Shown one piece after another: positions 8,804 through 15,666 of a DNA stretch of 64,000 bases (position 1 is its first letter; each line of letters begins with the position of its first letter). The stretch is taken from assembly GCF_019802085.1 (NCBI RefSeq), contig NZ_JAHVHV010000001.1, positions 1,652,863 to 1,716,862 of the forward strand, written 5' to 3'. The position numbers and the translations under genes are program-made. The notes under the pieces are model-generated. The model worked only from the letters and a program-made list of their open reading frames with translations. It ran no database searches and was not told the DNA's origin. Source of the stretch: Ferrimonas balearica (lineage in GTDB: Bacteria > Pseudomonadota > Gammaproteobacteria > Enterobacterales > Shewanellaceae).

Positions 8804-9233
8804 TCTGCCGGAGGGCCCCATGGACCATTTCGCCCGCGTGTGGCAATCCCTGGGACCGGACCGTTTGGATGGCATCGACGAGATCTACCATCCCGAGATG
8901 GTGTTTATCGATCCCAGTGGCGAACTGCACGGCCGAGACCGCTTCAAGGCCCATCTGGAGGCCCTTTACCGGGACGTCATCGAGTGCACCTTTGCTCTGG
9001 GCCTGCCCCTGGGAGGGCCTCAGCACTGGGCCCAGCCCTGGGTGATGACCCTGGCCCACCCCAAACTCAACGGCGGCCAGCCGTTCCAGGTGGAGGGGAT
9101 CAGCGAACTTCGCATTCGAGACGGCCTGATCATTCGCCATCGCGACTACTTCGATCTCGGCCAGATGCTGTATGAGCAGGTGCCGGTGCTGGGTGTGGCC
9201 ACCCGCTGGCTCAAAGAGCGGCTGGCCCCATGA
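8793..9233 (+). CDS. SnoaL / NTF2-like domain protein
   Basis: A 146-residue single-domain protein. The pattern of IDEIYHPEMVFIDPSGELHG, FKAHLEALY and IRDGLIIRHRDYFDLGQMLY fits the NTF2-like cone fold of the SnoaL family. It overlaps the photolyase stop by 11 bases, with an AAGGAG site eight bases before the ATG. The fold is used by isomerases and hydrolases as well as by non-enzymatic proteins, so no substrate can be given. The same kind of gene accompanies photolyase in other marine gammaproteobacteria. Confidence 0.75.
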   Translation: MLHSLPEGPMDHFARVWQSLGPDRLDGIDEIYHPEMVFIDPSGELHGRDRFKAHLEALYRDVIECTFALGLPLGGPQHWAQPWVMTLAHPKLNGGQPFQVEGISELRIRDGLIIRHRDYFDLGQMLYEQVPVLGVATRWLKERLAP

Positions 9234-9727
9234 CGCGGCGCCTGGTGGCGGTGCTGGTGCTGTTCGACATCAGCTGGGCGCTGGCGGTGTTCGGCCAGCA
9301 GGCCACCCTCCCCTGGCACGCCGGCGTGAGCCTGTTGATGCTGACCCTGGCCTCCGGCTACCGCATGCTGGGGCTGGCCATCGCCGTGATGGGCATGGCG
9401 TTGGACGCCATACTCATTCAGCAGCAGGTCCTGGCCCTGTCCGGTACACCCGCGGTGATGCCGGCCCATCTGGCGATGCTCTGGCTGGGGTTTGGCCTAG
9501 CCCTGGCGGGGGTGCGGGATCGCCTGCCCCAGGCCTCCTGGGCCCTGGCCCTGCTCGGTGGCGCCCTGGGTAGCCTGGGTTATTATCTAGGGTATGAGTT
9601 CGGCGCCCTGGACCTCACCCCCACCCCGCTGCTGGGGGTGGTGATCATCGGCCTGTGCTGGGCCGGGCTGTTCCCCCTGGGGCGCGGATTGCTGAACCGG
9701 GCCGCCCCTCTTGTTGTTGGGAGGTAA
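9230..9727 (+). CDS. DUF2878 family membrane protein
   Basis: A 165-residue protein with five or six transmembrane helices and short loops, matching the DUF2878 family (start LVLFDISWALAVFGQQ, a conserved SGYRMLGLA-type loop, end in a G-x-L-LNR tail). An ATGA overlap couples it to the preceding gene. In related bacteria DUF2878 genes sit in light-induced photolyase clusters. Function is unknown. Confidence 0.7.
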   Translation: MTRRLVAVLVLFDISWALAVFGQQATLPWHAGVSLLMLTLASGYRMLGLAIAVMGMALDAILIQQQVLALSGTPAVMPAHLAMLWLGFGLALAGVRDRLPQASWALALLGGALGSLGYYLGYEFGALDLTPTPLLGVVIIGLCWAGLFPLGRGLLNRAAPLVVGR

Positions 9728-9732
9728 CCCCC

Positions 9733-9948
9733 ATGAACGTGTTCTCGAGCAAAGACCTGCTGCTGTCCAAGTGGACCTCCAACGCCGCGTTTCACGATGA
9801 AACCCATTTTGTGGTGACCGGCACCCTCACCGACGGCAAGGGGGAGATCTCCCGAGTCGTGCTCCAGGGCGTACACAACCGCCACACCTTTGAACTGGAA
9901 AGAGAAACTCTTGAGGATTCCGATCTTTGGCGAATGGGATGGCGCTAA
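9733..9948 (+). CDS. TIGR02450 tryptophan-rich small protein
   Basis: A 71-residue protein whose LLLSKWTS start and SDLWRMGWR end are the signature of the TIGR02450 family of small Trp-containing proteins. The start follows GGGAGGTAACCCCC. It is the last gene of the photolyase operon, five bases after the DUF2878 gene. Family function is unknown; it occurs repeatedly next to photolyase and other stress genes. Confidence 0.8.
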   Translation: MNVFSSKDLLLSKWTSNAAFHDETHFVVTGTLTDGKGEISRVVLQGVHNRHTFELERETLEDSDLWRMGWR

Positions 9949-10066
9949 TAAAGCATTGCGCGATAAATAAACTCCATTATCATAGCGGCCAGAGATCAGG
10001 CTGGACGCCCTCAATTATCTTGCCATGGAAGGCCGGTGACCCTTTTGCGAGAGATACCCTGACTCA

Positions 10067-10393
10067 ATGAGCATCCCAGAATTGGAAGACGCGTTTCGTT
10101 CGGCCCTGGTCGAGATGGAACGGGAGAACCAAACCAAGGCCGGTGAATTGACGCCAGCGACCCGATCCAAATCCCAGATGATCGCCTTTATCGACCAGTT
10201 GCAGTGGTCGGAGAAACAGCTGTTGACCTTTCGTGAGGCGCTGGACGAGGTGATCCTCACCCGCCAGGAAGCGGCCCGCAAAACCGAACAGGTGCAAACC
10301 TACAAGGCCAAACTCATCAACCTGGCCCGGGATCTGGACATGAGCTACCAGGAACTGCTGGTGACCATGGCCGATCTGGATCGCACCAAGTAA
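10067..10393 (+). CDS. Conserved hypothetical coiled-coil protein
   Basis: A 108-residue, charged, soluble protein, predicted almost wholly helical, with heptad-like spacing in KQLLTFREALDEVILTRQEA and onward. I do not recognise a family. It stands alone between the photolyase operon and aspA, both on the same strand, with 118 bases before it and 113 after. Codon use resembles its neighbours, so it is likely real. Confidence 0.6.
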   Translation: MSIPELEDAFRSALVEMERENQTKAGELTPATRSKSQMIAFIDQLQWSEKQLLTFREALDEVILTRQEAARKTEQVQTYKAKLINLARDLDMSYQELLVTMADLDRTK

Positions 10394-10506
10394 CCCCGTC
10401 GCCACCCGATTGACCCCATCGACGCTTCGCCGCCGAATGGGGCTGTCATTCTTTGCCATCGCCGTTACACTGGGCGCCGATTTTTGCCGGACACGATGAT
10501 CACAGC

Positions 10507-11925
10507 ATGAAAAACACCGCCGCGTTTCGCATCGAACACGATCTCCTGGGCGACGCCCAGGTGCCCCACACCGCCTACTACGGGATCCAGACCCAGCGGG
10601 CCCAGGAAAACTTCAACATCACCGGGGTGCCGATCAGTCACTTCCCGCAGCTGGTGAACGCCCTGGCCATGGTGAAGATGGCGGCCGCCAAGGCCAACCT
10701 GGAGGTCGGCGTACTGGGCCAGGCCCATCACGACGCCATTGTGGCGGCGTGCGAGGAGATCATCGACGGTCAGTGGCATGAGCAGTTCGTGGTGGATCTT
10801 ATCCAGGGGGGCGCCGGCACCTCCACCAACATGAACGCCAATGAGGTGATCGCCAACCGTGGCCTGGAGATCCTGGGCTACGCCAAAGGCAACTACGCCC
10901 AGCTGCACCCCAACAACCACGTCAACCTGGCCCAGTCCACCAACGACGCCTACCCCACCGCGGTTCGCCTGTCGGTGATCTTCGCCAGCCAGCCGCTGAT
11001 CGACGCCATCACCGACCTGGTGGAAGCCCTGGGGCGCAAAGGGGAAGAGTTCGACGACGTGCTGAAGATGGGCCGCACCCAGATGCAGGACGCGGTGCCC
11101 ATGACCCTGGGCCAGGAGTTTCGCGCCTTCGCCCACACCCTGTCCGAGGACATTGACCGGCTGAAGGAAGCCGCCAAACTGCTGGCGGAGATCAACCTCG
11201 GTGGTACCGCCATCGGCACCGGCATCAACGCCCACCCGGATTACGCCGACGCGGCGATTCGCCACCTGTCCGAGATCGCCAAGGTGGAGATGAAAGGCGC
11301 CAGCGACAAGGTGGAGGCCACCGTCGACATGGGGGCCTTCGTGCTCTACTCCGGGATCCTGCGTCGCATCGCGGTCAAGCTGTCCAAGATCTGCAACGAT
11401 CTGCGCCTGCTCTCCAGCGGCCCCCGCTGCGGCTTCAACGAGATCAACCTGCCGGCGATGCAGCCGGGTTCCTCCATCATGCCCGGCAAGGTCAACCCGG
11501 TGATCCCTGAAGCGGTGAACCAGACCGCCTTCCAGGTGATCGGCAACGACCTGGCAGTGACCATGGCCGCCGAGGCTGGCCAGCTGCAGCTCAACGCCAT
11601 GGAGCCGCTGATCACCTACAACCTGCTCAACTCCACCAAGATGCTGAGCGACGCCATGGCGATGCTGACGACTCGCTGCATCGTAGGGATCACCGCCAAC
11701 AAGGACCACTGCCAGCAGCTGGTGAACCACAGCCTGGCCCTGGCCACCCTGCTCAACCCCTACATCGGTTACGAGAACACCACCCGTCTGGCCAAGACCG
11801 CCCTGCAAACCGGCGCGTCCATCGTAGACCTGGTGCTGGAGGAGGGCCTGCTGAGCCAAAGCCAGCTGGACCGCCTGCTGGACCCTGAGGTGATGCTGAA
11901 ACCCTCGGTGGCCCAGCTCAGCTGA
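10507..11925 (+). CDS. aspA: Aspartate ammonia-lyase
   Basis: A 472-residue member of the fumarase/aspartase superfamily. It converts L-aspartate reversibly to fumarate and ammonia in the cytoplasm, feeding fumarate to respiration and the TCA cycle. Visible motifs are GGAGTSTNMNANEVI, the TQMQDAVPMTLGQEF segment and the signature loop GSSIMPGKVNP with the catalytic serine. Length is close to E. coli AspA (478). The start at MKNTAAFRIE was preferred because earlier in-frame codons lack similarity. A strong terminator follows. Confidence 0.93.
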   Translation: MKNTAAFRIEHDLLGDAQVPHTAYYGIQTQRAQENFNITGVPISHFPQLVNALAMVKMAAAKANLEVGVLGQAHHDAIVAACEEIIDGQWHEQFVVDLIQGGAGTSTNMNANEVIANRGLEILGYAKGNYAQLHPNNHVNLAQSTNDAYPTAVRLSVIFASQPLIDAITDLVEALGRKGEEFDDVLKMGRTQMQDAVPMTLGQEFRAFAHTLSEDIDRLKEAAKLLAEINLGGTAIGTGINAHPDYADAAIRHLSEIAKVEMKGASDKVEATVDMGAFVLYSGILRRIAVKLSKICNDLRLLSSGPRCGFNEINLPAMQPGSSIMPGKVNPVIPEAVNQTAFQVIGNDLAVTMAAEAGQLQLNAMEPLITYNLLNSTKMLSDAMAMLTTRCIVGITANKDHCQQLVNHSLALATLLNPYIGYENTTRLAKTALQTGASIVDLVLEEGLLSQSQLDRLLDPEVMLKPSVAQLS

Positions 11926-11940
11926 GCGGATTCAAACCGG

Positions 11941-11971
11941 AAAAACGCCCCGCCCAGCGGGGCGTTTTTTT
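11941..11971 (+). terminator. aspA terminator
   Basis: The perfect stem CGCCCCGC/GCGGGGCG is followed by seven T residues, 15 bases after the aspA stop. Confidence 0.9.
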
Positions 11972-12009
11972 ATCCCTGGAATTCGGTTCTGGTACCGCGC
12001 CAAAATGCC

Positions 12010-12035
12010 AAAACCCGCAACAGGGTGCGGGTTTT
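12010..12035 (-). terminator. Distal terminator of first tRNA-Ser unit
   Basis: The hairpin AAAACCCGC/GCGGGTTTT closes the tail repeat behind the first tRNA-Ser and is read on the minus strand. It differs from its sister copies only in the loop. Confidence 0.7.
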
Positions 12036-12042
12036 GAGAAGA

Positions 12043-12220
12043 TGGCGGTCAGGGAGAGATGGTTCCCCCTTCGGGGCCGCCGCAAGCGGCGTCATGCCGG
12101 CGCGAAAGCGCCCGGCTCTGAGCATTGGCGCGAACTCTGGCGAGCGTTCTCATTCTCCCTGGCCTCGAGCCATACCCCAGATACGACAAAACCCGCAACA
12201 CTGTGCGGGTTTTGAGAAGA
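12043..12220 (-). repeat. tRNA-Ser tail repeat (rtT-like), copy 1
   Basis: The 178-base interval between the 3' CCA of tRNA-Ser (12221) and the next copy of the tRNA tail (12043). Reading on the minus strand it holds a terminator hairpin, a segment complementary to the tRNA 3' end (12154-12161), two small GC hairpins and finally a copy of the last ~16 tRNA bases ending in CCGCCA. The arms 12048-12057 and 12154-12161 can pair, enclosing about 100 bases. The layout resembles the E. coli tyrT repeats that make rtT RNA. Confidence 0.75.
12188..12213 (-). terminator. First terminator after tRNA-Ser (copy 1)
   Basis: The hairpin AAAACCCGCA/TGCGGGTTTT lies seven bases beyond the CCA end of the tRNA on the minus strand, with flanking T-run. 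Confidence 0.8.
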
Positions 12221-12308
12221 TGGCGGTCAGGGAGAGATTCGAACTCTCGATACGTTGCCGTATACACACTTTCCAGGCGTGCTCCTTCAGCCACTCGGAC
12301 ACCTGACC
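12221..12308 (-). tRNA. serX: tRNA-Ser (anticodon GGA), copy 1
   Basis: An 88-base class II tRNA. The acceptor GGTCAGG pairs with CCTGACC and G-CCA is encoded. The D-arm GTCCGAGTGGCTGAAGGAG, anticodon loop CCTGGAAAG (GGA), long variable arm with GTATACGGCAACGTAT and T-arm GAGAGTTCGAATCTCTC are all intact. It is identical to the second copy and close to E. coli tRNA-Ser(GGA). It has its own promoter. Confidence 0.95.
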
Positions 12309-12386
12309 ATATTGATGATTTTCATGTGTTTTCTCACATCGCCTTGCGGCGCTGCCGAACCGGGTTGTCCCTGTCGACGGGGCGTA

Positions 12387-12415
12387 ACTTTACGGAACCG
12401 ATCCCATAGCGTCAA
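12387..12415 (-). promoter_or_regulatory. Promoter of tRNA-Ser copy 1
   Basis: TTGACG and TAAAGT on the minus strand are separated by 17 bases and followed by a GC-rich discriminator (ACGCCCCG). That discriminator type is usual for stable-RNA promoters under stringent control. The transcript would carry a leader of about 72 bases. Confidence 0.6.
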
Positions 12416-12520
12416 GGCAATGCACCACAAATTCCGGCCGTTTGCACAGATATGCGTCACGCTGCCCAGATGAGCGGCAGCCTTTGATCATTTCCCCATC
12501 AACCAGCGACTGGGTCGGAC

Positions 12521-13008
12521 TCAGGCGAGGCGCTTCTGGTAGTGGGCCAGATCCGAGGGTGAGAAACAGCAAAACCAGATGGTCAGGTGTTCGACAAAGG
12601 GTTGAACCGCATCCAGGGCCACCTTGGCCGCTCGTTCCGCGGGGTAGCCGTAGACGCCGGTGCTGATGCAGGGAAAGGCGATGGAGGCGGCCCGAAGCTC
12701 CTGAGCCAGGCGCAGCGATTGCCGGTAACAGGAGGCCAGTTGAGCGGCCTCCCCCTCGCCGCCCCCCTGCCAGATGGGCCCCACCGTATGGATAACGTAA
12801 CGGGCGGGCAAGGCAAAGCCGGGGGAGTGCTTGGCCTGCCCGGTTTCGCAGCCCCCCAGGGTGCGGCAGTGGGCCAGCAGCTGAGGGCCGGCGGCCCGGT
12901 GGATCGCCCCGTCCACCCCACCGCCCCCCAAAGCGAGGGGTTGGCGGCATTGACGATGGCATCGACCGCCAGGGTCGTGATGTCTCCCTGAACCAGTTTG
13001 ATGGCCAT
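12521..13008 (-). pseudogene. YmdB-like macrodomain protein, frameshifted
   Basis: Two overlapping frames together give an O-acetyl-ADP-ribose deacetylase-type macrodomain. The first frame starts at 13008 after AGGAG and reads [19 protein letters not shown] then NAANPSL. The second continues as [30 protein letters not shown] and [12 protein letters not shown] up to the stop at 12521. The break lies in a T/G homopolymer near 12925-12935, inside the substrate-binding GGGGVD loop; one missing base restores the frame. Apart from that the domain is intact, so the lesion is recent or a sequencing error. Intact homologues remove ADP-ribose from proteins and regulate RNase III. Confidence 0.8.
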
Positions 13009-13067
13009 GGCGGCTCCTAAGGGCATTCCCTAAAGCCTAGCCTGTTAAGCGCCCTACCCCAGAATCG

Positions 13068-13091
13068 AAAAAACCCGCTTATTGAGCGGGT
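13068..13091 (-). terminator. Distal terminator of second tRNA-Ser unit
   Basis: The hairpin ACCCGCT/AGCGGGT with an A-run on the plus strand terminates minus-strand reading after the last tail repeat. Confidence 0.7.
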
Positions 13092-13102
13092 CTCTCTATA
13101 GA

Positions 13103-13276
13103 GGGCAGTCAGGGAGAGAGGGTTCTCCTTCGTGGCCACCAATGGCGTCATGTCGGCGCGAAAGCGCCCCGCTCTTGGCGTTGGCGCGAACTCTGGCGAG
13201 CGCTCTTATTCTCCCTGACACAGTGCACTGGCTCAGATACGACAAAACCCGCAACACTGTGCGGGTTTTGAGAAGA
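13103..13276 (-). repeat. tRNA-Ser tail repeat (rtT-like), copy 3
   Basis: A second tandem unit of 174 bases behind the downstream tRNA-Ser gene. The complementary arms are 13108-13117 and 13210-13219 (ten base pairs, GTCAGGGAGA). The tRNA-tail copy is slightly decayed (CTGCCC instead of CCGCCA). Confidence 0.75.
13243..13270 (-). terminator. Middle terminator of second tRNA-Ser unit
   Basis: The hairpin CAAAACCCGCA/TGCGGGTTTTG is identical in sequence to the one directly behind each tRNA. Confidence 0.75.
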
Positions 13277-13443
13277 TGGCGGTCAGGGAGAGATTGTCCC
13301 CCCTTCAGGGCCGCCGCAAGCGGCGTCATGTCGGCGCTAAAGCGCCTCCATTGCGAACTCTGACGAGAGTTCTCATTCTCCCTGACACAGTGCAATAGCT
13401 CAGAAACGACAAAACCCGCAACACTGTGCGGGTTTTGAGAAAA
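13277..13443 (-). repeat. tRNA-Ser tail repeat (rtT-like), copy 2
   Basis: A 167-base unit directly behind the second tRNA-Ser. Arms at 13283-13291 and 13377-13385 form a 9-10 base-pair stem closing a ~100-base element. Inside are two smaller GC-rich hairpins and at the end an intact tRNA tail (CTCTCCCTGACCGCCA). Confidence 0.78.
13411..13436 (-). terminator. First terminator after tRNA-Ser (copy 2)
   Basis: The hairpin AAAACCCGCA/TGCGGGTTTT lies seven bases past the CCA end on the minus strand. Confidence 0.8.
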
Positions 13444-13531
13444 TGGCGGTCAGGGAGAGATTCGAACTCTCGATACGTTGCCGTATACACACTTTCCAGG
13501 CGTGCTCCTTCAGCCACTCGGACACCTGACC
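13444..13531 (-). tRNA. serW: tRNA-Ser (anticodon GGA), copy 2
   Basis: All 88 bases are identical to the first copy, with the same intact arms, GGA anticodon and encoded CCA. It has a separate, better promoter and two tail repeats behind it. Confidence 0.95.
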
Positions 13532-13586
13532 ATATTCAATTGTCGTCTCGGAACCGGCATCACCTGCGTCCCGCTACGGGTTGCGC

Positions 13587-13615
13587 ATATTAGGGGAGGC
13601 GCAGGGGCGCGTCAA
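13587..13615 (-). promoter_or_regulatory. Promoter of tRNA-Ser copy 2
   Basis: TTGACG and TAATAT on the minus strand with exactly 17 bases between them, and a GCGC discriminator. The leader to the tRNA 5' end would be about 49 bases. The -35 box overlaps the last codons and stop region of the CHAD gene. Confidence 0.7.
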
Positions 13616-14421
13616 TGGCTTTTTTCCGACTTTGCCTCAACTGCCCCTTTTTTCGCCATCGAGGCCGTCAATGCCAGTGCCAAGGCCCGCTTTTGCGCCC
13701 GCCCCTGCCGTTTGAGGTGCTGGCGCAGCTTAGCAGCGCTCGCCGCCGTCGACTCGCCGCCACGCGCCAGTGGCTTGAGCAGTGCCCGCTGGCAGCAGAG
13801 GTCGTTATAGGCTCCCAATCGGTCCTGCCAGGCTTTCACCTCCAGCTGGTCCTCCACCTCGAAACAGAGGCTGCGCAGGTAACGCTGACGCTTCACCAGG
13901 ATGCGCAGCCGGTGCCAATCCCGCGCCCTGCCCCTGTCGAGTGCCCGGCGCCCCTGGGCCAGGATGGCGGCCTCAAGAGTCTGGTCCGCCGCCTGGGCAG
14001 CGCCGTCGAAAGGACACTCTCCGGCAGGCCAGGGCAGCGCAAACAGCGCTTCACACAGCGCTCGCTCCCGCTCCAGGGCACTGAGGTCGTGCTGCAAGGA
14101 CTGATGAACCTGGCGACGAAGCCGGGCCAGGTGGTCTTTCAGCGCCCCCGAAGGCTGGGCCGGGACAAACACGTCCAGATCCCGGGCTCGATTGGCCACG
14201 CGGGCCTGCTGGCCGAGGGAAACCACCAGGGCCGCCGCCGGAGTGCCAATCAGGGGGCCGGCGAACAGCGTCAACAGGGTTCGCGCCTTGCGAAGGGCCA
14301 CGCGGTACTGGTGCAAGGCCTCGGGGTCGCCATCCACATCGATGTCGGGAAGGTGCTGCAACGCCCTGGTGAACTGACGCCCTGCCCGTTTCTGTACCGC
14401 GACCACCGTATCCTCTGCCAT
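13612..14421 (-). CDS. CHAD domain protein
   Basis: A 269-residue, strongly basic helical protein. It carries the conserved histidine and Arg/Lys pattern of CHAD domains: LHQYRVALRKARTLL near residue 40 and WHRLRILVKRQRYLRSLCFE near residue 180. CHAD domains bind inorganic polyphosphate through these basic residues. No CYTH domain is fused, and no polyphosphate gene lies next to it. Confidence 0.85.
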   Translation of the reverse strand: MAEDTVVAVQKRAGRQFTRALQHLPDIDVDGDPEALHQYRVALRKARTLLTLFAGPLIGTPAAALVVSLGQQARVANRARDLDVFVPAQPSGALKDHLARLRRQVHQSLQHDLSALERERALCEALFALPWPAGECPFDGAAQAADQTLEAAILAQGRRALDRGRARDWHRLRILVKRQRYLRSLCFEVEDQLEVKAWQDRLGAYNDLCCQRALLKPLARGGESTAASAAKLRQHLKRQGRAQKRALALALTASMAKKGAVEAKSEKSH

Positions 14422-14432
14422 CCATCACCCAC

Positions 14433-14458
14433 AAAAAAACGCCGGAAACCGGCGTTTT
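14433..14458 (-). terminator. nadA terminator
   Basis: The hairpin AACGCCGG/CCGGCGTT followed by a T-run on the minus strand, 25 bases after the nadA stop. Confidence 0.85.
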
Positions 14459-14482
14459 AGTATAGTTGAGGCGACACTCGGC

Positions 14483-15547
14483 TCAGGCGTTGCCCTTCAC
14501 CTTAAGCTTAAGCTCGGCGGCAAAATCCAACATCCGGTTGAGGGGCACCATGGCCCGCTCCGCAAGGCCCGGATCCACGAACACCTCGTGTTCGGTCTTG
14601 TCCTCGGACACCAGCGCTTTTTCGATGGCCTGCAGGCCGTTCATCGCCATCCAGGGACAGTGGGCGCAGCTGCGGCAGGTGGCGCCGTTGCCGCCGGTAG
14701 GCGCCTCGATAAAGGTCTTGTTGGGAGAGAGCTGCTCCATCTTGTAGAAGATCCCCTTATCGGTGGCGACGATAAAGGTGTCGTTGGGCAGCTCCTGGCT
14801 GGCCTTGATGAGCTGGGAGGTGGACCCCACGGCATCGGCGATCTCCACCACCGACTGGGGCGACTCCGGGTGCACCAGCACCGCCGCTTCCGGGTTCTGG
14901 GTTTTGAGATCGAACAGCGCCTTGGCCTTGAACTCGTCGTGGACCACACAGGCCCCTTGCCACATCAGCATGGGGGCGCCGGTTTGCTTGGCGATGTAGC
15001 TGCCCAGGTGGCGATCAGGCCCCCAGAGGATCTGGTGCCCTTCGCTGTCCAGGTGCTCAACGATCTCCAGGGCGATGCTGGAGGTCACCACCCAGTCGGC
15101 CCGCGCTTTGACCGCTGCGGAGGTGTTGGCGTACACCACCACGGTGTGGTCCGGGTGGGCGTCACAGAAGGCGGTGAACTCCTCCGCCGGGCACCCCAGG
15201 TCCAGGGAGCAGGTGGCGTCCAGGGTCGGCATCAGCACCCGCTTCTCCGGCGTCAGGGTCTTGGCCGTCTCCCCCATAAAGCGTACGCCGGCCACCACCA
15301 GGGTCGAAGCGGGATGATCGTTACCGAAGCGGGCCATCTCCAGGGAATCCGCCACGCAGCCGCCGGTCTCCTCGGCCAGGGCCTGGATCTCGGGATCGGT
15401 ATAGTAATGGGCAACCAGCACAGCGTCCTTCTCCTTGAGCAGACGCTTGATCCGCTCGCGGTAGGCCTTCTTCTCTTCGTCGCTCAGCGGCGCAGGCTTG
15501 GGTGGGAAGGGGTAGTGCAGGTCATCAACAACAGGGGCTTCGATCAT
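14483..15547 (-). CDS. nadA: Quinolinate synthase A
   Basis: A 354-residue enzyme of de novo NAD synthesis. It condenses iminoaspartate with dihydroxyacetone phosphate to quinolinate in the cytoplasm using a [4Fe-4S] cluster. Conserved parts are [45 protein letters not shown] and the cysteine-rich [13 protein letters not shown] near the C terminus. Other candidate cluster cysteines are in [11 protein letters not shown] and WQGACVVH. Length matches E. coli NadA (347). No nadB or nadC lies nearby. Confidence 0.95.
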   Translation of the reverse strand: MIEAPVVDDLHYPFPPKPAPLSDEEKKAYRERIKRLLKEKDAVLVAHYYTDPEIQALAEETGGCVADSLEMARFGNDHPASTLVVAGVRFMGETAKTLTPEKRVLMPTLDATCSLDLGCPAEEFTAFCDAHPDHTVVVYANTSAAVKARADWVVTSSIALEIVEHLDSEGHQILWGPDRHLGSYIAKQTGAPMLMWQGACVVHDEFKAKALFDLKTQNPEAAVLVHPESPQSVVEIADAVGSTSQLIKASQELPNDTFIVATDKGIFYKMEQLSPNKTFIEAPTGGNGATCRSCAHCPWMAMNGLQAIEKALVSEDKTEHEVFVDPGLAERAMVPLNRMLDFAAELKLKVKGNA

Positions 15548-15622
15548 GCCAGTAAAGGGCCTCTATGACGTAGGTCACGCCATTATACGTAAAGCGCCCC
15601 GAGAGGTTAACTGGAAGTGACA

Positions 15623-15654
15623 CGGCACCGACCGGGTTGCCCCGGTCGGTGCCG
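15623..15654. other. Perfect 14-bp stem-loop between tadD and nadA
   Basis: CGGCACCGACCGGG and its exact complement surround a TTGC loop. No T-run follows in either direction, so it is not a standard terminator. It lies 13 bases beyond the tadD stop and may mark or protect the 3' end of the long tad transcript. Confidence 0.6.
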
Positions 15655-15666
15655 CTTTAACGGTCC

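Noticed and set aside
10465..11859. Long open frame opposite aspA
   Set aside because: Antisense of the aspartase gene; composition (His, Gly, Val rich) is typical of shadow frames.
12025..13517. Several short frames within the tRNA-Ser repeats
   Set aside because: They run through tRNA genes, terminators and tail repeats and share the same residues because the repeats are copies; no ribosome site or family match.
12010..13531. Possible CRISPR array because of spaced direct repeats
   Set aside because: Repeat units are 167-178 bases, contain terminators and tRNA tails, and there are no short equal spacers or cas genes.
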